Below are positions 31,204 through 40,880 of a DNA stretch of 51,200 nt, piece by piece. A program made the position numbers and the translations under genes. Origin of the DNA: Desulfobacterales bacterium. GTDB lineage: Bacteria > Desulfobacterota > UBA8473. The notes beneath the pieces are model-generated. The model ran no database searches and was not told the origin of the DNA. It worked only from the letters and a program-made list of their open reading frames with translations. The DNA lies in contig JACQWO010000071.1 of the NCBI GenBank assembly GCA_016209225.1, forward strand, positions 1-51,200, written 5' to 3'. Numbering within the stretch: the stretch's first letter is position 1; each line of letters starts with the position of its first letter.

Positions 31204-34024
31204 TCTCGCTCTGCATTTGCCGTCCCTTTACAGCACCCTCAATAATCCCTTCCACATCCGCAGGGTTTTTTGATACTACCCACTTCCATCTTCCGAAACC
31301 ACCGTGTCCATTGACCGCACTTACCCATTCGCCGAGGAACTCACGTTTTGTATTATCACGCAGAGTGTCTTTGCCTTTGGTTTCGAGTATGAGAAACTCG
31401 CCGGTCTTGAGTTGGATAATGAAATCCGGTCGGTATTTTCTAACCACCCCACCGAAGACATAGAGGATTTCAAACCCCAGGTGGTCATTCTTAACCCAGG
31501 CTTCCACATTGGAATTTCGGTCAAGTTCAAAGGATTCACTGGCTTCCCATGTGCTGTCAAATACACACATGTTGATGTGAGATTTTTGTGCATGTTCACA
31601 GGGCTTGCCGGTGTACCACGTCTGCATATTGCCGGTAGAGCGAATGGGATGATCTCTATCGAAGATCGGTTCAATGGATTCTGCATTCTCAAAACGGATA
31701 GCTTCCCATATATGTTGAACCACCTTGTTCATATTCAGTGTTAAGAGAATACGCCGTCTGGTATCATCCTGATGAAAGAGGGGAGGCATAATTCGAATCT
31801 TTTCAGATGCGATAAATGACTCAACCAAGCGTATCAATTGGCTCAACAGATATTCCTTGTTTCCTTTCCAACCGGGCTTCATCTGGTCAAAGACATCTCG
31901 CGCGGTTTCAAAGATAACCTTCTGCATCCTGAACTTTCTGCCCAGTTCTTCCAGGTCTATCTTAGAAAGCATAGTCATGTCAGGCTTTCCTTCCAGCATA
32001 GGCGCAAGCTCTGCTCTGGTTGCCGTGTCATGAGCCGATAGCTCCAGCGGTTTTACCCTGTCAAGATCAAGCGTTAGCCTGGGTTTATAAATGTGGTTAA
32101 TACGAATGATATTCGGCCAACTGATCTCGAATTGCTGTTTTTCAACGACTGGCTCAATACGGGGTTTAGGTGGTGGCGGTGGCGGTGGTGGCCCGTCCTG
32201 AGACTCGTGGGGAAGGAATGTAAAAGGCACCCCAAATATATTCACATATTCGGCTTCGAAGAGGTTCGTTTCCGGGTTTACCTCATAGGAAGTCCGTCTC
32301 AACCCACGACCCACCACCTGTTCACACAGCAATTGGCTGGAAAAAGCGCGAAGACCCATAATATGCGTCACAGTCTTTGCATCCCAACCCTCGGAAAGCA
32401 TCCCAACAGAGATCACCTTTTGAATAGTGCCGCCCGGCTTATCTATCTGGCCGATAGTATCGACCATCTGGCGGAGAGACTCTGCAAGCTCTTTTTTAGA
32501 CAGTCTGCGATCCGGTCCGTTTCCCGGTTCGCTTTCTTCATCGGGATCATGCAGAGCTGTGACCTCTTCCTGGGATTCGGCTATCTCAAGCACCCTGGAA
32601 TCTATGTGGAGTATCCTTTCCGGGACACACAATTCGTCGATCCGCACCTTTTTGTGATCAAAGGCGTATTTGATCCGGGCGGCTGTCTCTGTGCGGTTGG
32701 CAACAGAGATCATGACCGGGGGTGTTTTGAATCCAGCATCTTTCCAGGCTTTGGCCGTTTCCAGCCAGTCTTTACCTAGAAGATAATATCCATTGATCAC
32801 CAGATCAGGCAAAGGTTCATGGGCATCTGCCTTCCGGTTAATGTCATCTTTGACCTCAGTGTCATTGTAAATATGATACAATCGGGACTTATAGTCCTTA
32901 GTCAACTGGCCGTCATCACGGATCACCACCCTCGGGGTCTTGACCAGTCCTGACTCTATGGCGTCATTCAACCCGAAATCGCTGACAATCCATCCAAAAA
33001 GGGCCTCTTCCGAACTCTTCTTGCCCGATGGTACAAATGGGGTGGCCGAAAAATCATAGCAGTCCAGAACATTTCTAGCCTCATGGATACGATCAAGCCC
33101 GTTCACCCATATGGTCGCTTCTTCTAAATCCGCTTTTTTTATGCCTTTTACTTTTGACTCAGCAGGCACCCGCCATGCGTGGTGCGCTTCATCGTTGATG
33201 ACAACAATGTTGTTTGAGTTCGCCATCTCGCCCAGCACTTCACAGACATAGGCTTCATTGCTTTTTGCTCCCCGTTTATCCACACTCTTTTTTTTGGTTA
33301 TCTTTTCTTCGCTCTCCCATTGCAGGGCATGCCAGTTGCGGATAAGGACCTTCCCCTGTCGCAGCTTCTCCTTCAGCCCGATGGGTACAATGTTGAACTC
33401 ATCGTAATAGTTGTCAGGAGCAGAAGGCAACAGCACCTTCAGACGGCTCTTCACTGTCAGACCGGGCGCAACAATGAAAATATGCCGGGAAAACCTGGCA
33501 TCCTGGGGATAGGTAACCTTGTTCAAGACCTGCCAGGCAATCAGCATCGCCATAACGATGGTCTTGCCTGAACCTGTGGCCATCTTGGAGCACAAACGAC
33601 TGAAGTGGCCGCCGTCCGAGGGTATCTCTATTCCCACCTTTTCCGATTCAGGGGCTTCGGTAAGCCAGATCAGGGTCTCTATCGCTTCCATCTGACAGAA
33701 AAAGAACCGGCGATACTCCCGTTCTTCATGGTTTTGCCAGTGCTCAAGCAATCGTTTCGTGATCCCTGTAACTCCGGTGTAGGGATTGACAGGGTGGTTG
33801 CGCCATGCCTTAACACGTGATCTGATCTGATTTACAATGGGGATTTCGACAAAAACACCTGGATCATCAAAGGTTTTTGACCTTTCGGAAGCGATTACAT
33901 AACCTGCCGGACGTCTACCTTCTTTGAGGGAAAACAGACGGGTTTCCCGGTCATAGCTCCAGTAATGTCCTGGTTCTTCATAGGGAGAGTTGATGATGAG
34001 CTGATCAATTGTAGATTTGGCCAT
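31199..34024 (-). CDS. type III restriction-like Res subunit: SF2 helicase with PD-(D/E)xK nuclease
   Basis: 941 residues. Helicase motifs: Walker A MATGSGKT (about 149-155), DEAH box VVINDEAHHAWR (278-281), YDFSATPFVPSG, and motif VI region LLCEQVVGRGLRR. Near the C-terminus KYRPDFIIQLKTGEFLILETKGKD gives a PD-(D/E)xK nuclease. This is the architecture of type III Res, which translocates or slides on DNA and cuts with Mod. Its ATG overlaps the HepT-like stop (TGATG), so it is the last gene of a coupled string. The proline run PPPPPPPPKPR near residue 610 marks a domain linker. Confidence 0.92.
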   Translation of the reverse strand: MAKSTIDQLIINSPYEEPGHYWSYDRETRLFSLKEGRRPAGYVIASERSKTFDDPGVFVEIPIVNQIRSRVKAWRNHPVNPYTGVTGITKRLLEHWQNHEEREYRRFFFCQMEAIETLIWLTEAPESEKVGIEIPSDGGHFSRLCSKMATGSGKTIVMAMLIAWQVLNKVTYPQDARFSRHIFIVAPGLTVKSRLKVLLPSAPDNYYDEFNIVPIGLKEKLRQGKVLIRNWHALQWESEEKITKKKSVDKRGAKSNEAYVCEVLGEMANSNNIVVINDEAHHAWRVPAESKVKGIKKADLEEATIWVNGLDRIHEARNVLDCYDFSATPFVPSGKKSSEEALFGWIVSDFGLNDAIESGLVKTPRVVIRDDGQLTKDYKSRLYHIYNDTEVKDDINRKADAHEPLPDLVINGYYLLGKDWLETAKAWKDAGFKTPPVMISVANRTETAARIKYAFDHKKVRIDELCVPERILHIDSRVLEIAESQEEVTALHDPDEESEPGNGPDRRLSKKELAESLRQMVDTIGQIDKPGGTIQKVISVGMLSEGWDAKTVTHIMGLRAFSSQLLCEQVVGRGLRRTSYEVNPETNLFEAEYVNIFGVPFTFLPHESQDGPPPPPPPPKPRIEPVVEKQQFEISWPNIIRINHIYKPRLTLDLDRVKPLELSAHDTATRAELAPMLEGKPDMTMLSKIDLEELGRKFRMQKVIFETARDVFDQMKPGWKGNKEYLLSQLIRLVESFIASEKIRIMPPLFHQDDTRRRILLTLNMNKVVQHIWEAIRFENAESIEPIFDRDHPIRSTGNMQTWYTGKPCEHAQKSHINMCVFDSTWEASESFELDRNSNVEAWVKNDHLGFEILYVFGGVVRKYRPDFIIQLKTGEFLILETKGKDTLRDNTKREFLGEWVSAVNGHGGFGRWKWVVSKNPADVEGIIEGAVKGRQMQSES

Positions 34025-34362
34025 CAGCGTCCCTCTAATATTTTTTCAAGCTCGGCAATCAAAGGAGGAAGGTCATCTATAGCCGTTGACCAGAGTATGT
34101 CAAGGTTGATATCGAAATATGCATGTATAAGTCGGTTTCTCATACCGATGATATTTGACCAGGGGATCTGAGACAATTCCTCACGACATGCGGCTGTTAC
34201 ATTAGCGGCTGCTTCGCCTACAATCTCTGTGCACTTAATAAGAGCAAGCACCAGTTTTCGGTCTATATCGAGAGAGCTTCTTGTTTTACCACAAACAAAA
34301 GATACGGCTTCTTTTGCTGCATCCAGCATATGGTGCAACCGGATCGAATCATCTTTCTGCAT
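34024..34362 (-). CDS. HepT-like HEPN protein (DUF86), embedded in the restriction operon
   Basis: 112 residues from the ATG at 34362 (the frame is open to 34392). The HEPN RNase motif Rx4HxY is intact: MRNRLIHAYFDIN. In characterised MntA/HepT pairs this motif cleaves RNA, and its Tyr is AMPylated by MntA. It overlaps the MntA-like gene by 14 bases upstream and the Res gene by a TGATG downstream. An intact active motif argues for a working toxin locked between Mod and Res. Confidence 0.85.
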   Translation of the reverse strand: MQKDDSIRLHHMLDAAKEAVSFVCGKTRSSLDIDRKLVLALIKCTEIVGEAAANVTAACREELSQIPWSNIIGMRNRLIHAYFDINLDILWSTAIDDLPPLIAELEKILEGR

Positions 34363-34657
34363 ACTGCACCTCTGCCAATTTAAGCACTTCATCTCTGAAA
34401 TAGCGGCTCAGATCTTCGGCTGTTCTCATATCCGCTTTACGTCCCAGGATTTCGGTCAATTCATTCTCCATTCCGGCCAAACGAATGAGACCAGGTATAT
34501 GGTCCGGATCAAATTCAACAAGCAAATCGATATCACTGTCCGACTGGAAATCTCCCCCCAGGAACGAACCGAAGATTGAAAGTTTTTGAATGTGGTTTTT
34601 CTTGCAAAATTCAGCAATTTTTTCTCTAGGGATATCGATGCGTATCTTATCCATCAT
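34349..34657 (-). CDS. MntA-like nucleotidyltransferase antitoxin, embedded in the restriction operon
   Basis: 102 residues with IFGSFLGGDFQSDSDIDLLVEF (GSx10DxD), the minimal nucleotidyltransferase active site. It is expected to neutralise the adjacent HepT-like protein by AMPylation. Its ATG overlaps the Mod stop (TAATG at 34656-34660 on the - strand), with the GGAGGT inside the Mod 3' end as ribosome-binding site. Confidence 0.85.
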   Translation of the reverse strand: MMDKIRIDIPREKIAEFCKKNHIQKLSIFGSFLGGDFQSDSDIDLLVEFDPDHIPGLIRLAGMENELTEILGRKADMRTAEDLSRYFRDEVLKLAEVQYAER

Positions 34658-37206
34658 TACACCTCCATAATCTTCAGGCTCTCAATGCCTCGGTCATCTA
34701 CAATCTTAACTGCAATACGCCGGTTGTCGCCTATCTCAAACGGAAGAGATATAGTTCCCCGATATGCTTCAATAAGCTCCTCATCAATCTCCGCCTTGAG
34801 GTTTTTTGCCAGGCGTGACCAGCCGTCCTTTTGTCCTGACATGGGGAAAAATACCTGCCTTGGTAAAAGGCTCCTCCCGTCATAATCGGTATCGAGCATC
34901 CACATGGAGATATTTTCCGTGCCGCCGGATTCAATGACTCCGGTCTTGGTATTATAATAATCAAAACCCAGTATCTCCACACGGTATTTGTCCCTGTCAT
35001 CTCCTTTGTTTATCTCTTCCAACCTCACATCGGGCTGACCCATGAGCCAGAAACTCTCGTTGCTGGTCCTTTTCTTTTTCAGGTCTTCCGTCTGCAGGTC
35101 AGCATTCATCTTCACCTTCAGCAGGGTAACGCCGGGCCAGTCAGTCTCATCAATATCCTTGGCGGCCTCCGGGTCAAACTCGAAAGAGGCAAAGACGATA
35201 ATTTTAGGTTTGGGTACCAGCTTCTGTGCCTCCTCGATAGCCAGTGCCACTTGCCGCTGTTCCAGTGGAGCATGTTCCGGGCCAAAGGAAATAACCACCC
35301 TTTGAGGCTCTCCATAGGTTACCGATAACTCACGGACTGAATCTGCGCCCCTTTCATTGGGTTTGGTTTCTGCCTCGGCATGGAGCCAGCGCGTCCCGGG
35401 CAAAGGCTCCACCCTGGAAAAGAGGATAAACTGGCCGCTCTTACCGCGAATGCCGGTCTTAAGCAGCTCATCCAGCCACTGAGCATGGCGGAGGGTTTCA
35501 CCGCTTCGGGCAACAGAATCGTCAGCAGAGAGAGTCGATCCCCCATATTCACTTATATCATCCAACGGCCTCACCACCGGCGCGGGCACTGCCTCCACGG
35601 TAAATGGGCCGGTAACCCGCGCTCTGGATTTGTCCATAAAGGGCTGGTCATACAGGGTTTCCTGTGTGGCCGGTTCATTATTGGCAATGGATTTAAGTGT
35701 GATGTGTGGCACTGTCTTGTATTTGAAACCACTTCCCACGCCTTCTTCAAAATGGGCCAACTCATAGTATTCATACAGTGCGGTCATGAGCCGTTGTTTG
35801 GCAAGGGCAAGGGCTACCCGTGAGGTATCGCATGTGATCCACCGTCTGCCCCACTGCTCGGCAACATAGGCCGTTGTTCCTGAACCACAGGTAGGGTCGA
35901 AGACCAGGTCTCCGGGGTCGGTGGTCATGAGGAGGCAACGCTGGATGACTTTGAAGGTAGTTTGAACTACATATATTTTTTCTGAATCGCCTCCTGTTGT
36001 CGTATCATCCCAAAAATTGGTAAAAGGAAATGCTGCAAAATCCGAAAGGAAACGAATATAATTTAACTTATTACCTCTAACTACAATCCTCCTCTCGCCT
36101 GCTAAACGATTTAAGCCTTCGACAGAAGTTTTCCAGTGGTTTCCTGGTGATGGCAAAAACTTTTTGCTTTCAAAGATAAATTCTTGACTTTGGCTGCTTG
36201 GGCCAGATGACAGCAAATGGTCATAACGAAATATCTTTGCTCCCTGCTGAATCTCTCTTCGTCCTTCAAACTCTTCTTTTAGTAATTTTCTTATTTCGCC
36301 AGAAGGAAGCAACACGTAATTATAATTTTCATCTATTGTCTTCTCACGAAACAAAGTTCTAAATTTACCTTTCGTTTTATCTTTTGCATACCAAACCAAA
36401 TAATCCGAAACCGATGCCACATAAGAGCTTTGTACACCAGTTGTTTTTCTAAACGTTATCAAGCTAACAAAATTCCCCACCCCAAACACCTCATCCATCA
36501 ACTCTCTAACATGATGCACATTCTCATCCGAGATCTGCACAAAGATGCTCCCGCTTTCGGTGAGCAGTTCCCGCGCCAAGAGCAGCCGGTCCCGAAGGTA
36601 AGTCAGGTAAGAGTGAATCCCCAACTCCCACGTATCCCGAAACGCCTTGATCATCTCCGGCTCGGCGGTCAAATCCTCGTCGTTGCCGTCCTTTACATCC
36701 CGCTTGTTCACGAAGGGCTGGAAGTTGGAGCCGTATTTGATGCCGTAGGGAGGGTCTATATAGATCATCTGTACCTTGCCGGCCATGCCCTCCTTTTCCA
36801 GAAGGGAATTCATCACCAGCAGGCTATCCCCTGCAACGAATCGGTTCGACCAGTTATGCCTGTGCTTGTAGAATTCGATAGCCTCTCTTAAGGGGGGATT
36901 CTCCTCGGGAGCAGCAAAGAGTGAAAGCTGTTCGTGTTTTTGTCCATTTCTTTTGCGCACCGCCTCGATAATGGTACGAGGGTCAATGCGCTCGTGGACA
37001 TGAAGGGACACGGTCGGAACTTCAAAAGAGGTATGCTCTGCCTTGCCCGCCCATTGCAGGCACGGGTCGATATGCGGGTCATAAGCGTATGACTTCTTGC
37101 CGGCATCTCTATCCGTATCAGGGGTGACAAGACCTACAGGCGGATTGTTAACCCGCTCCTTTCCCTTATGGTCATACTGCTCAATCGGTTTCTTCTTCCC
37201 TGCCAT
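34657..37206 (-). CDS. type III Mod-like DNA methyltransferase
   Basis: Beta-class amino-methyltransferase of 849 residues. The catalytic motif IYIDPPYGIKYGSNF lies near residues 151-154 and the SAM motif FDPTCGSGTTAYVAEQWGRRW near 430, the order DPPY before FxGxG typical of type III Mod (N6-adenine). The long C-terminal half likely holds target recognition and Res contacts. I prefer the ATG at 37206, since GGGGGAGGTG is seven bases upstream; the frame extends six codons to a TTG. It is somewhat longer than EcoP15I Mod (about 640), with an N-terminal block (about 1-120) of unknown role. Confidence 0.92.
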   Translation of the reverse strand: MAGKKKPIEQYDHKGKERVNNPPVGLVTPDTDRDAGKKSYAYDPHIDPCLQWAGKAEHTSFEVPTVSLHVHERIDPRTIIEAVRKRNGQKHEQLSLFAAPEENPPLREAIEFYKHRHNWSNRFVAGDSLLVMNSLLEKEGMAGKVQMIYIDPPYGIKYGSNFQPFVNKRDVKDGNDEDLTAEPEMIKAFRDTWELGIHSYLTYLRDRLLLARELLTESGSIFVQISDENVHHVRELMDEVFGVGNFVSLITFRKTTGVQSSYVASVSDYLVWYAKDKTKGKFRTLFREKTIDENYNYVLLPSGEIRKLLKEEFEGRREIQQGAKIFRYDHLLSSGPSSQSQEFIFESKKFLPSPGNHWKTSVEGLNRLAGERRIVVRGNKLNYIRFLSDFAAFPFTNFWDDTTTGGDSEKIYVVQTTFKVIQRCLLMTTDPGDLVFDPTCGSGTTAYVAEQWGRRWITCDTSRVALALAKQRLMTALYEYYELAHFEEGVGSGFKYKTVPHITLKSIANNEPATQETLYDQPFMDKSRARVTGPFTVEAVPAPVVRPLDDISEYGGSTLSADDSVARSGETLRHAQWLDELLKTGIRGKSGQFILFSRVEPLPGTRWLHAEAETKPNERGADSVRELSVTYGEPQRVVISFGPEHAPLEQRQVALAIEEAQKLVPKPKIIVFASFEFDPEAAKDIDETDWPGVTLLKVKMNADLQTEDLKKKRTSNESFWLMGQPDVRLEEINKGDDRDKYRVEILGFDYYNTKTGVIESGGTENISMWMLDTDYDGRSLLPRQVFFPMSGQKDGWSRLAKNLKAEIDEELIEAYRGTISLPFEIGDNRRIAVKIVDDRGIESLKIMEV

Positions 37207-37326
37207 CCGATTCACCTCCCCCAATGAATTTTTAGGGTGTAATTGCCACTAACATCCTGTGCTTCAACGACTGCTGATTTGTCACTAAAAATCATGCGCT
37301 TATCGCAATAAGGAATATTCAGGGTT

Positions 37327-37836
37327 CTATTTCCATCTTGCTATCCGAAGGGGATATTCCAGGTTTTCTGAAACCTCTACAAGTCGTTGCATGGAGTCGT
37401 CGGTGACCAGTATCAGATCGTATTGAATGGCCTGTGCTGCTATCCAGATGTCATTCTCTTGAACACCGAGTTCCTTTGCGCTTGTTCGTTCAAAAAGGTC
37501 TTCAGGCCATTTTACAGTCAGCCTTCCTCTGCGATCTCTTTGCGAATATTTTTTAAATAATTCTGCACGCAAATCCGAATAGGGACCAATGGTGTGTTTA
37601 TCAATATCAAGTATAAGGGGATGGTTCGACATTTCGCGCCTGACTTGATTCTGACTACCTGTATCCATCTTTGGGGCTATCTTCAGCCCGTATTCTATTT
37701 CTGCCAGGACTATAGTGGATAGCCAGACGGGGGAATGAGAGACGCCTGATAAAAAAGCTTTGACAGTATCATGCTCAGGATGCCGGGCATTCCAAAGAGG
37801 GCTGACTGCACTAGTATCAAAAAGGTATCCGTCCAT
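37327..37836 (-). CDS. PIN-domain nuclease (VapC-like)
   Basis: 169 residues. The acidic PIN residues are visible in LFDTSAVSPLW (Asp7), LAEIEYGLKI, VQENDIWIAAQA and LVTDDSM. No VapB-type antitoxin is adjacent. Instead the ATG overlaps the stop of the N6-methylase gene (TAATG), so methylase and PIN protein are translated together; the methylase or the MerR-like regulator could act as its control partner. A 120-base gap separates it from Mod. Confidence 0.85.
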   Translation of the reverse strand: MDGYLFDTSAVSPLWNARHPEHDTVKAFLSGVSHSPVWLSTIVLAEIEYGLKIAPKMDTGSQNQVRREMSNHPLILDIDKHTIGPYSDLRAELFKKYSQRDRRGRLTVKWPEDLFERTSAKELGVQENDIWIAAQAIQYDLILVTDDSMQRLVEVSENLEYPLRIARWK

Positions 37837-40373
37837 TAGGATTGCCCTGCCTCAATGTCCATGAAAAATTCATGCATGTCTTCGGAATCAAAAGGTGTAA
37901 TTCTCTTTAGAAGTTCTCCGGCGCTGGCTTGTTTCAAATCCATTTCGAGATATTTATGCAATGGAATACAGGGGCTGAAATCTTCCGGAAAATAATCGGG
38001 AAAATGAAATGGAACGGGTCTGGAGTGTCCACGGAAAAGCTCGAGTAGTTTTCGTTCAAGTCTTGGAGGGAAATCGTAGGCTTTCAAAATAAGGCCGTCG
38101 ATTTCCATTATTGTTTTAATGCATTGGTTGATTTCCTTTTTTTCTAAAGGATGCCTTTCAAATTCGAATCTAAGTTTGGCATACTGTTTAACCAAGAAAC
38201 TAATTTTTTCGGTGTCAATAGTATCGGAAAATGGAACTGGAATTTGTTTTAGAGTAACAATCCTATTAAGACGCTTGCCTTCCCTTGTGTAAAGAGCTGC
38301 ATTGACCAAAGGAGAGTTAATAAGGGCCGAAACCACTTCAATATTTATGTCTCTATTTGGCCAAATTCCGATAAAGTTTTCACGACAAACTAAACCGTCT
38401 GAATCTGGATAAGCCACGATCCGCCAAGGGCTACGACTAACAATAAATGTATTCACGATAACCTTAGGTCTGTCCCAAGGAAGCAAATGCGCATTTGTTC
38501 GTTTATATTGTTCGTCCATATTCAGGTAGACAAACCCTAGGGCATAATAAGGTTCTATCTTTTCTCTAACATTGGCTAATCCTTTTTTGAATCCAGGCTT
38601 TGGATCAGAAGATATAAAAATATCCCTACTTTTTGTTAGCGGAATATTCCATTCAATACCCCTGTGAATTTCGGCAATGTCTTTGAGTCTTGGGTTAGCC
38701 TTCAGATACTCCCAAATCTCAAACAGTGGAGGATGCCACAGAGATATAGGCACTGTATGGCTGGCTCGATTTACCTTCTTGCCAATCGCCTCAGGTAGCT
38801 GAGCCGTTTCAAGAAAAGATCGTCTATCGTTTTCTCTGACCCAAAACGTCTTGGTAGAGATAGCCGATCTTGTCGACTCGTCCCTCTCTGAGGCAAGCAC
38901 TATCATGGTTTCTTGGTCTGAATACGCAAAGATACGATCCGGCAGGGCTATGGTTTCGATATTCTTGTAATTTCGGGCTATACGGTCTTGAAGATCAGAA
39001 TATCTTTCCCCCATAATGGCGGATTTTGGCAGAACAAATCCCAACATATCGGGAGGATGTTCCAGGACTCTACGCAAAACCTCATAAGGCTTATGGACAT
39101 TTTGGACATTATCCCCATAGCGATTCCTTTCGGCCATGGAAAAGTCTTCGAAGGGAGGATTACAGAGCACGACTCGGGAAGTTTTTAATAGCCTTTCAAG
39201 AACATTGCCCCCAAAGATATCTTCGGATATGATTTGCCATCCGTCCTGGTTGGGATAATCCGCCAACATGAGAGACAAACGACACACCTCGGATGCAAAA
39301 GTATCAAGCTCGAGAGCTGTCAGCCGTTCTTTCAGATAGCTATGTCTCTGGTGATCTGTCCACGAAACAGGTAACAGTTCCCTGAGCCGACGAAGGGCCG
39401 CAACCAGAAAAACGCCATGGCCGGCACAGGGCTCCAGTACGTAACGACCCTCCTGGGGTAATAACTCAAAAGGAAGCCGGTCCACCATAAGCTCTGCGAT
39501 TATGGAAGGCGTACTGTGTATGCCAAACTGTTCTCTTGTTTCTTTTCGAATAAGTGTATTTTCATAGATAAAGGCCAGGTCTTCCACGGAAAGATTTTGG
39601 AAGTTAAAAGCGCCTCGGAGCCTATCCCACACGATTTTTTGGGTCTTGGGTTCATCAAGGACGCTCTGAGTCCCAGCTTCGAAAGGCCCATAAAACTTTT
39701 GAACGCTGTCAATGATAACACTTGACTTAGAGGTAGACCAATTTCCCGGATGTTTTCTATCATTAAATATCTTTGCGGCAAGAAAGCGAAAAACAAGACG
39801 GAAAAGAGATGTCTCATCCGGCTTACTGCTTAAGATGCTTTCATAAGAGATAACAGCTTCGCGTAAAATATCCTTTAGCAGTCGATCTAATTTAGCGTGG
39901 ATCATGCCTTTTAGAGCCGGTAGGAGGCCTATGTCAACAAAATCGAGTTGCACAGGCTCTGCCACTTGCGCAATAGCTTTTGCCCGAAAGATTGTCTCAG
40001 GACTCCATTTTTTTTTGTTTAACTTAAAAATCTGCCGAATATCTCGGGCGGGAATGGACTCTAAGAAGACAGGTTTTCCTGTGGCTTCAATACGATAACG
40101 ATCAACATGATCCGGAAATGCCTCAAGGAACATTGGAGCGCCAAGAGTTTGATACATCGATATGTGTCTGGGGCCGGATTGACCATTAGCGCTTAATACC
40201 CCGATGCAAGCATTACGATATGATGGTGGCCATTGAGCGAATGCCGCTAAGGGGATAGTTAAGTCTTGAGTTCCAGAAGCGGCTGCATCATCGAAGACAT
40301 AATCTTCCTGCAGAAGGTTGTCTACGTAACCTATTTGCTTTAGTTCGTCACGGATTGTGTAAAAAAGGTTCAT
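37836..40373 (-). CDS. N6-adenine DNA methylase (Eco57I/HsdM-like), large single protein
   Basis: 845 residues. The methylase core begins with GIHSTPSIIAELMVDRL (about 285-300), followed by SAM motif I VLEPCAGHGVF (312-322) and catalytic NPPF (405-408, VVLCNPPFEDF), the gamma-class order. A 280-residue N-terminal helical domain precedes it, and the C-terminal 350 residues probably hold a target-recognition part (LKDIAEIHRGIEWNIP resembles the start of HsdS-like or Eco57I recognition domains). No nuclease motif is seen in it. It is a second methylase in the same operon as Mod, which is unusual for a type III system. Confidence 0.88.
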   Translation of the reverse strand: MNLFYTIRDELKQIGYVDNLLQEDYVFDDAAASGTQDLTIPLAAFAQWPPSYRNACIGVLSANGQSGPRHISMYQTLGAPMFLEAFPDHVDRYRIEATGKPVFLESIPARDIRQIFKLNKKKWSPETIFRAKAIAQVAEPVQLDFVDIGLLPALKGMIHAKLDRLLKDILREAVISYESILSSKPDETSLFRLVFRFLAAKIFNDRKHPGNWSTSKSSVIIDSVQKFYGPFEAGTQSVLDEPKTQKIVWDRLRGAFNFQNLSVEDLAFIYENTLIRKETREQFGIHSTPSIIAELMVDRLPFELLPQEGRYVLEPCAGHGVFLVAALRRLRELLPVSWTDHQRHSYLKERLTALELDTFASEVCRLSLMLADYPNQDGWQIISEDIFGGNVLERLLKTSRVVLCNPPFEDFSMAERNRYGDNVQNVHKPYEVLRRVLEHPPDMLGFVLPKSAIMGERYSDLQDRIARNYKNIETIALPDRIFAYSDQETMIVLASERDESTRSAISTKTFWVRENDRRSFLETAQLPEAIGKKVNRASHTVPISLWHPPLFEIWEYLKANPRLKDIAEIHRGIEWNIPLTKSRDIFISSDPKPGFKKGLANVREKIEPYYALGFVYLNMDEQYKRTNAHLLPWDRPKVIVNTFIVSRSPWRIVAYPDSDGLVCRENFIGIWPNRDINIEVVSALINSPLVNAALYTREGKRLNRIVTLKQIPVPFSDTIDTEKISFLVKQYAKLRFEFERHPLEKKEINQCIKTIMEIDGLILKAYDFPPRLERKLLELFRGHSRPVPFHFPDYFPEDFSPCIPLHKYLEMDLKQASAGELLKRITPFDSEDMHEFFMDIEAGQS

Positions 40374-40414
40374 AACATCTACGGTTATATGTCCTATAAA
40401 TTATTAGAAAAAAC

Positions 40415-40870
40415 TTATTGACGAGGGGATGAAATAATCCTTTCTTTCTCTGAAACTTCCCTGCTTTTCTGAAAAACGTTGTCCGATTTTTGTAAGTTGA
40501 ATATTTCGGTAACGATCTGTTCTGTGTCAAAGCTAAAATATTGCTGTTTTGTTATAGCGCTGAAGTATTTTCCCTTCTCAACGACAATCATGTCAATTCC
40601 ATCAGTATAGATGATCAGTCGAGAAAGGGGCTCATCATCAGGCAACATTGCAGAAAGGTTTCTTATTCCTTCTCTTACTTTTTGGAGACTTAGCCCTTTT
40701 CTTTTTAATGAAACCAATACGCGCAGTTTGACAATATCCTTAAAAGAATAAAAAGATGCCTTACCCCTTTTTTCTGGTGAAACAAGATTAATCCTGACCC
40801 AGTACTTCAATTGATTAACGCTCGCTCCAGTCAATTTTCGGACCAACTTTGTTGAGTAAATATTCTTCAT
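40415..40870 (-). CDS. MerR-like helix-turn-helix regulator
   Basis: About 151 residues from the ATG at 40870 (the frame is open to 40915, which lies at or upstream of the likely transcription start). The N-terminal winged helix reads YSTKLVRKLTGASVNQLKYWVR, then YSFKDIVKLRVLVSLKRKGLSLQKVREGI, the MerR pattern. The C-terminal domain (about 75-150) is not recognised. It is the first gene of the restriction operon and probably regulates it. No Shine-Dalgarno is evident. Confidence 0.8.
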   Translation of the reverse strand: MKNIYSTKLVRKLTGASVNQLKYWVRINLVSPEKRGKASFYSFKDIVKLRVLVSLKRKGLSLQKVREGIRNLSAMLPDDEPLSRLIIYTDGIDMIVVEKGKYFSAITKQQYFSFDTEQIVTEIFNLQKSDNVFQKSREVSEKERIISSPRQ

Positions 40871-40880
40871 TTTGCTTTTT

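Noticed and set aside
31199-40373. BREX or DISARM system
   Set aside because: No PglZ phosphatase, BrxC/BrxL ATPase, DrmA/DrmB helicase pair or phospholipase-D protein is present; the Res/Mod motifs fit type III restriction.
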